Of a stretch of DNA of 6,597 nt, positions 1 through 5,941 are shown piece by piece (position 1 is the stretch's first letter; each line of letters begins with the position of its first letter). Source of the DNA: Opitutia bacterium UBA5964. Lineage in GTDB: Bacteria > Verrucomicrobiota > Verrucomicrobiia > Opitutales > Coraliomargaritaceae. The DNA lies in NCBI GenBank assembly GCA_002430605.1, contig DJBY01000122.1, forward strand, positions 1 to 6,597, in the 5' to 3' direction. The position numbers were made by a program, and so were the translations under genes. The notes beneath the pieces are model-generated. The model was not told where the DNA came from. It was given only the letters and a program-made list of their open reading frames with translations, and searched no databases.

Positions 1-171
1 ATCCTGCACCAAGCCGCGGAACGGCGATGCCGGAACCTGCAATGCAACAAAGCCAATCAGAATGCCGGCGATTAACTCCCCAACCAATGGTGGCTGTTTA
101 GCACGGCTAGCCAGTTCCCCCATTAGTCTGGAGGTGAACAGCAAGAGTAGAAGCACCAAGAAAAGGTTCAT
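1..171 (-). CDS. Cation:proton antiporter (Kef/CPA2-like), N-terminal fragment
   Basis: An ATG at 171 on the minus strand opens a frame that runs without a stop to base 1, giving 57 residues and continuing outside the window. It starts with a very hydrophobic helix (about residues 2-12, Leu-rich), followed by a basic/polar turn and the segment AKQPPLVGELIAGILIGF (residues 24-41). A first membrane helix followed by a QPPLVGEL-type motif and a second helix with AGILIG is typical of the N-terminus of monovalent cation:proton antiporter-2 (Kef/NhaA-fold, Na_H_Exchanger) proteins, which exchange K+ or Na+ for protons in the inner membrane. An AGGG lies about 9 bases before the ATG, the only weak ribosome binding site seen in the window. 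It is transcribed away from the central locus and probably has no part in it. The family call is good; the transported ion and any C-terminal regulatory domain cannot be seen. Confidence 0.8.
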   Translation of the reverse strand, partial: MNLFLVLLLLLFTSRLMGELASRAKQPPLVGELIAGILIGFVALQVPASPFRGLVQD

Positions 172-276
172 GATATCTGCCCTGAAGCTACACCACGCAC
201 CGCCAAATGTCCAAGCGAACGCGCACTGGAACGGAGCACGGACGTAAAAACGTAAACGGGACGGTGGCTTACGGGA

Positions 277-504
277 TCATCGGCAACACCCCAGGGAAAG
301 TCCGATGAGCACGGTTGCCACAACTAATGTGCCAAGAAATACTTCGATCCAAGCACCTTCGGTGTAATGCTCGGCTTCGGCGTTAAGGGCGGACTTGCTG
401 CCGGACGCAAGTTCATTGATAGCCTCGAACTCTTCAGCCACCTCGCCAGTATTGGCGATGCCAGATCGCTCGCCATTCACCCAGCCAGCACCACCTCGAA
501 CCAC
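277..504 (-). CDS. Doubtful small membrane-anchored hypothetical protein
   Basis: A 75-residue frame on the minus strand, upstream of and co-directional with the antiporter. The only start at its 5' end is GTG (504); another GTG lies at residue 22. The first two thirds are polar and acidic (for example GEVAEEFEAINELASG), and the C-terminus has one clear hydrophobic segment of about 20 residues (WIEVFLGTLVVATVLIGLSL) ending in GCCR. This would make a single-pass protein with a short cytoplasmic or periplasmic tail. I do not recognise a family. Its first 26 bases overlap, out of register, the end of another open frame (477-641). The pair may therefore be one gene broken by a frameshift rather than two genes. 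It could also be a chance frame. Confidence 0.28.
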   Translation of the reverse strand: MVRGGAGWVNGERSGIANTGEVAEEFEAINELASGSKSALNAEAEHYTEGAWIEVFLGTLVVATVLIGLSLGCCR

Positions 505-641
505 TGACTATCCTTCAGTCCGACATGACGCCGATCCTTCGCACTCGTGCCAGCCGAGCGCACACTCAAACGCGTATGCTTGCGGTAGATCTGCAGTTCG
601 CCGTAGATCAGCCTAGAGTCAAGGGCGTACGCTGTTCCCGC
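477..641 (-). pseudogene. Possible 5'-truncated or frameshifted gene remnant
   Basis: Minus-strand open frame of 54 codons bounded by a TAA (642-644) and a TGA (477-479), with no ATG. The translation reads like real protein, for example YGELQIYRKHTRLSVRSAG followed by KDRRHVGLKDSQWFEVVLAG. Just before its stop, the frame at 277-504 opens in another register. The end part faintly resembles the C-terminal beta-rich portion of HlyD/RND periplasmic adaptor proteins (pattern R-x-V-x-x-G-L-x-D-x-x-x-x-E-V-x-x-G), but this is a weak resemblance and not a firm identification. The lack of a start codon, the upstream in-frame stop and the out-of-register continuation are what suggest decay. The stretch from about 505 to 699 holds nothing else that I recognise except the hairpins at 639-672. 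Confidence 0.25.
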
Positions 642-672
642 TTAAGCAAGCGAGTATCCTGAAAGGACACTC
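639..672 (-). terminator. Tandem hairpins downstream of the AraC gene, possible terminator
   Basis: On the minus strand, starting 28 bases past the regulator's TAA, GAGTGTCCT and AGGATACTC form a 9-bp stem with one G-U pair and a 3-base loop (652-672). It pairs fully only in the minus-strand transcript; on the plus strand one pair becomes A-C. Directly after it, CGCTT and AAGCG form a 5-bp stem (639-652). No U-run follows, so this is not a classical intrinsic terminator. It may act with Rho or protect the 3' end. Confidence 0.35.
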
Positions 673-699
673 AGTTTGAAACGAATCGATCGCATCCGT

Positions 700-1641
700 T
701 TATTCCGATGGACTTCGAGCCACACTCAAGCTCTCGCGGGGGCCGCAGCCATATTGCGCACGAAAGACTTTATAAAATTGCGCATAACTACCAAATCCCG
801 CCTCCAGCATCGCCTCGGTCATGTTGATCGAATCAGCCCGCGAATAACACTCCCAGAAGCGCCCGAGGCGAATATTGTTTTTATACTGACTCAGCGGGAT
901 GCCGACTTGCTTACGAAACAATCGACTCAGATACGCCTCACTGACACTACACTTTCTAGCCAGCTCGCCAAGCGACTCACTTTCGGGGTTTTCACTAATC
1001 AATGCCAGCGCCTGACGCACGGAAGGATGCAGCTTGAGACTATCGGTATGTGCCCCAGCGGTTTGCTGATAACGCCACGCCAATAACAACAAGTGACGCA
1101 ATCCGGCATTCAATGCATCTGGGTCGTGATGTGCATAGCGAAACGAAGAATCCACACCAAAGCCCGCTTCCCGATTGAGCAGATCGGCATCCATCGAGCC
1201 CTCCATGATTTCGGCCATCATCCGCTCCATCAGATCAAATCGGGCAGGCTCGAGGATACTATGCAAAATCCCCACATCGCCAACATCTTCTTTACCTAAA
1301 TCAGCATAGGTCGCACTGCGACAGGCGCGCTGAATCATGTCTGGCGTAAAGACGCCGACGTAATATTGCGCATCCGATGTGCGGTGCATGATTTGGTGCT
1401 CCTGCGAGGGGAAAAACCACAGCAACGAGCCACGCCCAAAGGTATAACTGCGACCATCTAGCACGTAAGTAATTTTACCGTTTACGACTAGATTCAATTC
1501 AACCTCGCGGTGACGATGACTCACCAGAATCGGCGGGTTCCTTACAGTCTCTGCTAGAAACAGAAATCCATCATACTGCGGGTCGATTTTCAGAGAACTA
1601 ATCATCCGGACAAAATACGATAAGTTTATGTCACGATGCAA
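700..1641 (-). CDS. AraC-family transcriptional regulator with N-terminal cupin domain
   Basis: A 313-residue protein of normal size for AraC/XylS regulators. The N-terminal effector domain is a cupin-like barrel: the HRHRE motif at residues 42-46, the strand pair around VNGKITYVLDGRSYTFGRG (53-71) and the FPSQEHQI turn (77-84) are typical of sugar-sensing AraC proteins. Residues about 205-305 form the two helix-turn-helix DNA-binding domain. The first HTH includes LGELARKCSVSEAYLSRLF, the second includes MTEAMLEAGFGSYAQFYKVF and the usual C-terminal AQYGCGPRE signature (FR-x-x-x-G-x-x-P type). The longest frame starts at a TTG (1641); an ATG at residue 13 (1603-1605) is an equally good start, and neither has a ribosome binding site. 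It is divergent from the oxygenase gene across 101 bases, so the simplest reading is a local, ligand-responsive regulator, probably an activator, of that operon, sensing the pathway substrate or product. Confidence 0.94.
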   Translation of the reverse strand: MHRDINLSYFVRMISSLKIDPQYDGFLFLAETVRNPPILVSHRHREVELNLVVNGKITYVLDGRSYTFGRGSLLWFFPSQEHQIMHRTSDAQYYVGVFTPDMIQRACRSATYADLGKEDVGDVGILHSILEPARFDLMERMMAEIMEGSMDADLLNREAGFGVDSSFRYAHHDPDALNAGLRHLLLLAWRYQQTAGAHTDSLKLHPSVRQALALISENPESESLGELARKCSVSEAYLSRLFRKQVGIPLSQYKNNIRLGRFWECYSRADSINMTEAMLEAGFGSYAQFYKVFRAQYGCGPRESLSVARSPSE

Positions 1642-1742
1642 GAAGACAAATCCGCTACTTATCTATATCATTAGTTATAATATCCACAGCATGCAGACGA
1701 CTGCGAATGATTGACTAGTTATCCTCAACCCAACTCAATTTT
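1642..1742. promoter_or_regulatory. Divergent promoter/operator region between regulator and oxygenase operon
   Basis: This intergenic region is AT-rich compared with the coding DNA around it, mainly at 1655-1685. On the plus strand there is a perfect TATAAT at 1676-1681 with no recognisable TTGACA 16-18 bases upstream, which fits a promoter that needs an activator. It would give a leader of roughly 55 bases before the ATG at 1743. TAGTTAT occurs twice in direct orientation (1672-1678 and 1716-1722), 44 bases apart, or about four helical turns; the first copy overlaps the -10 box. A short inverted repeat GCAG-ACGA-CTGC lies at 1693-1704. On the minus strand, TATAGA (1667-1662) or TATAAC (1679-1674) could be -10 boxes for the regulator. 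AraC proteins often bind such direct repeats, but the assignment is inference. Confidence 0.5.
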
Positions 1743-4037
1743 ATGGAACAAGATCCCGATCACGGCGCCACTATCCTCATGCGCCCTCCTCAAATGCTCG
1801 ATTATAGCCTGACTGGCTCAAACGCGGAACGTGCCGTTGAGCTGGGACTCGCCGAAGCGGACTGGTATCAATCGCCGCTTCCCCGCGCGACGATGCGCAA
1901 GTTCCTTGAACGCAAGGATGGCCCCGCGATTCGCGATACGCTGCTGCTGATTGCGATACTCGGAGCGACTGGCTACGCCACGGTTGCGCTCTGGGGCAGC
2001 TGGTGGGTCGTGATCCCCTACCTGATCTATGCGGTCTTCTACGGCACCAGCTCGGACTCGCGCTGGCACGAGTGTAGCCATGGCACCGCATTCAAGACCG
2101 ACTGGATGAACAACGTCGTATATGAAGTCGCCTCCTTCATGGTGATGCGCGAATCCGTAATCTGGCGCTGGAGCCACACCCGCCACCACAGCGACACGAT
2201 CATCGTCGGCCGTGATCCGGAAATCCAAATTCCGCGCCCGCCGGACATCAAGGGGCTAGCCTTAGCCTTGATTAACTACGGCGGCTATATGACCTATTAT
2301 CCGAATCTGATCCGCCATGCCTGCGGCCACATGTCGGACGCAGAGCGCACCTATGTTCCTGACACCGAATTCGGCAAGATCTTCCGTAACGCACGGATCT
2401 GTGTCGCGCTCTATGCACTCGTAATGGTATCCGCTATTACACTACAAACTTGGATACCGATCTTTCTCTTCATGCTGCCGCAATTCTTCGGCACATGGCT
2501 GATGATCGTGCACAATACCACACAGCATGCAGGCCTCGCGGAAAACGTGCTCGATCACCGCCTCAATTGTCGCACGGTCTATATGAATCCCATCAGTCGA
2601 TTCATCTACTGGAACATGAATTACCACGTCGAGCACCACATGTTTCCACTCGTGCCTTACCACACACTGCCGGCACTGCACAAGGCGGTCAAAGGCGATT
2701 GCCCGGCACCCTACCCCTCGATCCTTTCGGCGTGGAAAGAAATCCTGCCGACGATTCTGAGGCAGGTCAAAGACCCGACCCACCACGTCAAACGCCAATT
2801 ACCTCCAGCACAGCCACGCATTGACGAAGGTATCCCGCACTCCGAGGCACAACCGGATACGGACGGCTGGATCGAAGTCTGCGCCGCTGCCGACCTAGGC
2901 AACGAAGATGTGATCCGCTTCGATCATGTAAAAAAGACCTTCGCACTTTACCGCGATGCCACCGGCAAACTCTACGCCACCGACGGCATCTGCACCCATG
3001 GCAACACCCACCTCGGTGAAGGCCTGGTCAAAGGCAAAATCGTCGAGTGTCCGAAGCACAACGGTCGCTTCAATCTCGAAGACGGTTCACCGGCTCGCGC
3101 ACCGATCTGTCGCGGCCTCGCCACCTATCCGATCGAAGACCGTAATGGCCGTCTGTGGCTCAACGTTGAAAAAGCGGGAGGTGTCGGCGCACGCCACGAG
3201 AAGACTTATAAGCTGCGGGTCGTCAGTAACAACAGTGTTGCCACCTTCATTAAGGAACTGGTGCTCGAACCGATCGATGCCAACGAGCAGATCACCTTCA
3301 CTCCAGGCGATTATATGCAGCTCGACATTCCGATCTACGAAAAGGTCGAGTTTCGCGAGTTCGACATCCCCGAGCCCTACGCGACCGTCTGGGAGCGTCA
3401 TAACATCTTCGACCTGCAAGCCAGCAACAGCAAAGCTGGCCGTCGCAACAACTACTCGCTCGCCAGTAACGGAGTCACCGAGCGTCAGCTCAAATTCAAT
3501 GTTCGCATCGCCACTCCACCCCCGGGGCAAGACTGCCCTCCGGGAGTCGGCTCCAGCTACGCATTCAACCTCAAGGCGGGCGACGAAGTCACTGCGATCG
3601 GTTCCTTCGGCGACTTCCACATCAAACCGACTCAAAAGGAAATGGTCTACATCGGCGGCGGTGCCGGCATGGCGCCTCTGCGCGCTCACATCGCACACCT
3701 ATTCGAAACAGAGCACAGCGCGCGCAAAGTCAGCTACTGGTATGGCGCCCGCTCGAAACAGGAGATCTACTACGAGGATTATTTCCAAGGCTTGGCGGAC
3801 GCACACCACAATTTCGACTTCCAACTGGCTCTCTCCGATCCACTCGATGCAGACAATTGGAGTGGCCACACTGGCTTCATTCACGAAGTCGTGCTGATCA
3901 ACTATCTGGAAAATCACCTCAATCCCAAAGCTGTCGAATTTTACCTTTGCGGCCCACCGATGATGATTAAAGCCTGCACCAAAATGCTCGCCCAACTCGG
4001 CGTGTCCGAAGAACAGATCGCCTTCGACGAATTTTAA
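1743..4037 (+). CDS. Fused di-iron membrane desaturase/hydroxylase - Rieske ferredoxin - NqrF-like reductase
   Basis: A 764-residue self-contained oxygenase, probably on the cytoplasmic face of the inner membrane. Residues about 65-340 are a fatty-acid-desaturase-superfamily domain with hydrophobic segments near 66-103 and 215-256 and the three histidine boxes: H109-ECS-H113, H145-TR-HH149 and H295-VE-HH299, plus HNTTQH at 257-262. Residues about 375-475 are a Rieske domain with canonical ligands C417/H419 and C436/H439. Residues about 487-764 match the FAD/NADH half of NqrF: the NqrF-type insert before FDL, NVRIATPPPG (586-595), the nucleotide-binding IGGGAGMAPLR (637-647), WYGARSK, ALSDP, and CGPPMM (736-741). 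NqrF's own N-terminal membrane helix and ferredoxin are absent. The usual RxYS flavin motif reads NNYS (569-572). Electrons would flow NAD(P)H, FAD, Rieske cluster, di-iron. The module order parallels MocD/MocE plus a reductase of rhizopine O-demethylation, so a methyl-ether substrate is my inference; lipid or terpene oxidation are alternatives. It is the first gene of the row. The ATG at 1743 lacks a ribosome binding site; Met13 is another possible start. Confidence 0.92.
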   Translation: MEQDPDHGATILMRPPQMLDYSLTGSNAERAVELGLAEADWYQSPLPRATMRKFLERKDGPAIRDTLLLIAILGATGYATVALWGSWWVVIPYLIYAVFYGTSSDSRWHECSHGTAFKTDWMNNVVYEVASFMVMRESVIWRWSHTRHHSDTIIVGRDPEIQIPRPPDIKGLALALINYGGYMTYYPNLIRHACGHMSDAERTYVPDTEFGKIFRNARICVALYALVMVSAITLQTWIPIFLFMLPQFFGTWLMIVHNTTQHAGLAENVLDHRLNCRTVYMNPISRFIYWNMNYHVEHHMFPLVPYHTLPALHKAVKGDCPAPYPSILSAWKEILPTILRQVKDPTHHVKRQLPPAQPRIDEGIPHSEAQPDTDGWIEVCAAADLGNEDVIRFDHVKKTFALYRDATGKLYATDGICTHGNTHLGEGLVKGKIVECPKHNGRFNLEDGSPARAPICRGLATYPIEDRNGRLWLNVEKAGGVGARHEKTYKLRVVSNNSVATFIKELVLEPIDANEQITFTPGDYMQLDIPIYEKVEFREFDIPEPYATVWERHNIFDLQASNSKAGRRNNYSLASNGVTERQLKFNVRIATPPPGQDCPPGVGSSYAFNLKAGDEVTAIGSFGDFHIKPTQKEMVYIGGGAGMAPLRAHIAHLFETEHSARKVSYWYGARSKQEIYYEDYFQGLADAHHNFDFQLALSDPLDADNWSGHTGFIHEVVLINYLENHLNPKAVEFYLCGPPMMIKACTKMLAQLGVSEEQIAFDEF

Positions 4038-4047
4038 TCCATAACGC

Positions 4048-4905
4048 ATGACTAACACTTCCACTCCCACTTTAAAAATACATATCAATGGTTGGTCGCT
4101 GCTCGATGAAGGCGATCCCGCAACTGAAGCAGGCCTGCGCACGCATCTCGCCGCGATCAAGGATGCGGGATTCCAAGGTTATTGCTGGGCTCCAAGTAAT
4201 CCACAGCTGAAAGAATTGCTCGCCGAATATGGCTTACGCTACGGCGGCGCCTTTGAAGCAGCCAAGTCGGAGCAATTTGCTGATCGTATCGCGGCGATCA
4301 TGGCCATTGATAATGGTCCGATCAATTGTCAGCTGGCTGACGACGACACACCGATCGAAGAGGCGATCGAACTCACGCTCGCACTGATGGCAGAAGCCAA
4401 AAAGCAACATGCCCCGGTGCATCTGGAAGTTCACCGTGACACCTGCACCGAGACGCCCGAAAAAACGACCGCGATCATCGAAGGCTACAAAGCCGCCACC
4501 GGCGAAGATCCATTGATGAACTTCGACTTCTCACACCCCGCAGTGGTCAAACATATCCTGGCAGCCGATTATATTTCGCGTCTGCTCACTCCCGAGATTG
4601 TGCCGATTTTTCAGAAGTCCACCCTCTGGCACATTCGCCCCTTCAACGCGCAGCACTGTCAGGTTCCCATCACCGATGGGCAGGGTAACTTTTCGCCCGA
4701 ATATCTGGCCTGCCGCCCCTTCGTGCGCCAAGCGCTTAAGCATTGGCTACAAGGGCCACGCCCGACCAACACACTCTGGGTGATGCCCGAAATCGGCACC
4801 ACACACGAATATAAACTAAGCTGCTTCCCAAACATCTGGGAAGATACGGTTGCCTTGGGTAAAGATATTCAAAAAATCTGGGCAGAAGAAATCGCCGCGC
4901 TTTAA
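4048..4905 (+). CDS. TIM-barrel sugar isomerase/epimerase-like protein (xylose isomerase-like superfamily)
   Basis: 285 residues, the usual size for the AP-endonuclease-2/xylose-isomerase-like TIM-barrel family, which includes hydroxypyruvate isomerase, tagatose/psicose epimerases, IolE inosose dehydratase and the rhizopine protein MocC. Candidate metal ligands sit at strand ends as expected: E127 in HLEVHRDT, D160 in NFDFSH, H195 in WHIRPFN and E248 in MPEIG, a Glu-Asp-His-Glu divalent-metal site. The N-terminus (INGWSLLDE) starts the first strand and no signal peptide is present, so it is cytoplasmic. Only 10 bases separate it from the oxygenase stop, so the two are almost certainly co-transcribed. 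Its likely role is to isomerise, epimerise or dehydrate the sugar or polyol released by the oxygenase; the exact reaction cannot be told from sequence. The superfamily call is firm, the reaction is not. Confidence 0.85.
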   Translation: MTNTSTPTLKIHINGWSLLDEGDPATEAGLRTHLAAIKDAGFQGYCWAPSNPQLKELLAEYGLRYGGAFEAAKSEQFADRIAAIMAIDNGPINCQLADDDTPIEEAIELTLALMAEAKKQHAPVHLEVHRDTCTETPEKTTAIIEGYKAATGEDPLMNFDFSHPAVVKHILAADYISRLLTPEIVPIFQKSTLWHIRPFNAQHCQVPITDGQGNFSPEYLACRPFVRQALKHWLQGPRPTNTLWVMPEIGTTHEYKLSCFPNIWEDTVALGKDIQKIWAEEIAAL

Positions 4906-4938
4906 TTTCAAACTTCAAACATCTTAAAACCAATTACT

Positions 4939-5823
4939 ATGAAAAACAAAACAATCGGATTCGTCGGCCTCGGTCGCATGGGTGGTAACATGGCTCGCTG
5001 CCTCAAAGACAAGGGCTACAACGTAAACGCCCTGTTCGACATCAACGAAAGCATCGCCTCCGAGCTCGCTGCCGAAATTGGCTCCACCGCTTACGGAAAA
5101 CTCGCAGACGTCACCGCCAATGCCGACATCATCCTGACTGTCGTGACCAACGACAAAGCGATGGACGCCATCTTCTTTGGTGATGACAACCTCTTCACCG
5201 GCGCTGAAGGCCGCACTTTCATCAACTGCGCAACGCTGACACCAGCGGTGCACATCCAGCTCGAAGACGCCGCAGCAAAGCTCGGTGCTACATGCCTGGA
5301 AGCCTGCATGGCCTCCAGCATCCCGCAGGCACGCAACGGTGAGCTGTTCCTTATGATCGGTGGACAAAAAGCCGACTTCAACGCCAACAAACCACTGCTC
5401 GACGACCTGAGCAAGGCACTCCACTACGTCGGCGCAGCAGGTAAAGCCTCCGAAGTGAAAGCCCTGGTCAACATGGTGATGAACATCAACACCGCCGCGC
5501 TGGCCGAAGGGCTCGGCATCGGCGACGCACTCGGCATCGACCTAAAAATGCTCTGCGACATCTTCAGCCAAACCGGAGCCAACTCCCGCGTGCTGGAAAC
5601 CGACGCCGAAGACATGATCATCCGCGACCACGATTGCTACTTCTCCGCAGCGCACGCCGCCAAAGACTCCGGCATCGCACTCGGCTTAGCGGCAACGCAG
5701 GGCATTAACGCGCCCTTGGCACAAGCGACGTTTGATCAATACACCAAGCTCACTGAGATGGGCAAAGGCGAACTCGACAAATCCGGCATCGCAGAACTCA
5801 CTTTCAAAGGACGTAACGCTTAA
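4939..5823 (+). CDS. NAD(P)-dependent beta-hydroxyacid dehydrogenase (3-hydroxyisobutyrate dehydrogenase family)
   Basis: 294 residues, full length for the family that holds 3-hydroxyisobutyrate dehydrogenase, tartronate semialdehyde reductase and 6-phosphogluconate-like enzymes. The Rossmann fold opens with IGFVGLGRMGGNMA (6-19; glycines 10, 12, 15). The catalytic region VGAAGKASEVKALVN (164-178) supplies the conserved Lys174 and Asn178, followed by the all-helical C-terminal domain (AEGLGIGDALGID and on). The substrate motif, usually DAPVSGG-xxx-A-xx-G, reads EACMASS-IPQ-A-RN-G (121-134), so the Ser-Gly-Gly carboxylate-binding turn is replaced. Activity on an unusual hydroxy acid, or on a sugar-derived substrate rather than 3-hydroxyisobutyrate, is likely. 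It lies 33 bases after the TIM-barrel gene; the gap holds a tandem TTCAAAC repeat (4907-4920) and no ribosome binding site. It is probably the third gene of the operon, oxidising or reducing the isomerase product in the cytoplasm. Confidence 0.9.
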   Translation: MKNKTIGFVGLGRMGGNMARCLKDKGYNVNALFDINESIASELAAEIGSTAYGKLADVTANADIILTVVTNDKAMDAIFFGDDNLFTGAEGRTFINCATLTPAVHIQLEDAAAKLGATCLEACMASSIPQARNGELFLMIGGQKADFNANKPLLDDLSKALHYVGAAGKASEVKALVNMVMNINTAALAEGLGIGDALGIDLKMLCDIFSQTGANSRVLETDAEDMIIRDHDCYFSAAHAAKDSGIALGLAATQGINAPLAQATFDQYTKLTEMGKGELDKSGIAELTFKGRNA

Positions 5824-5828
5824 TTTTA

Positions 5829-5897
5829 ATTGGAGGGCAATGCTCCGTCATTGCCGCCGAACCTTCGCTCGGAAACGACTGAGCGTTTCCCTCCAAT
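5829..5897. repeat. 69-base palindromic intergenic element with three-stem fold
   Basis: The ends are a perfect 9-base inverted repeat, ATTGGAGGG (5829-5837) and CCCTCCAAT (5889-5897). Inside are two further perfect stems: GGCAATG/CATTGCC (5836-5842/5849-5855, 6-base loop) and GGAAACG/CGTTTCC (5871-5877/5884-5890, 6-base loop). CGCTC/GAGCG (5866-5870/5881-5885) can pair instead of the latter. It begins 5 bases after the dehydrogenase stop. The nested design resembles REP/MITE-like intergenic palindromes. It may end or trim the operon transcript, although no U-run follows. The bases after it (5900-5941) are a pyrimidine-rich leader for the hydrolase gene. Confidence 0.65.
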
Positions 5898-5941
5898 CTG
5901 ACCCTGCCCCCAGTCTTCTGCCCTCTGCTCTCTGTACTACC

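Noticed and set aside
62..247. Plus-strand 61-codon frame near the window start
   Set aside because: It overlaps, antisense, the antiporter N-terminus, which has clear family motifs; the plus-strand translation has none.
242..257. Tandem ACGTAAAA/ACGTAAAC repeat
   Set aside because: Only two short copies with no further units; too small to support a CRISPR, iteron or operator call.
676..1086. Plus-strand 136-codon frame, antisense to the regulator
   Set aside because: It lies entirely within, or at the end of, the well-supported AraC gene and has no domain features.
1711..1742. TTGACT at 1711-1716 as a -35 box for the oxygenase gene
   Set aside because: A -10 box at normal spacing would fall on the ATG at 1743 and would give no leader; TATAAT at 1676 is the better candidate.
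3087..3698. A 203-codon minus-strand frame antisense to the reductase part
   Set aside because: It mirrors the codon bias of the real gene, with no recognisable motif and no plausible regulatory context.
2956..3897. A 313-codon plus-strand open frame inside the fusion gene
   Set aside because: It lies in another register of a strongly supported gene and encodes a low-complexity Ser/Thr/Arg/Pro-rich sequence with no domain, typical of a shadow frame in a GC-biased gene.
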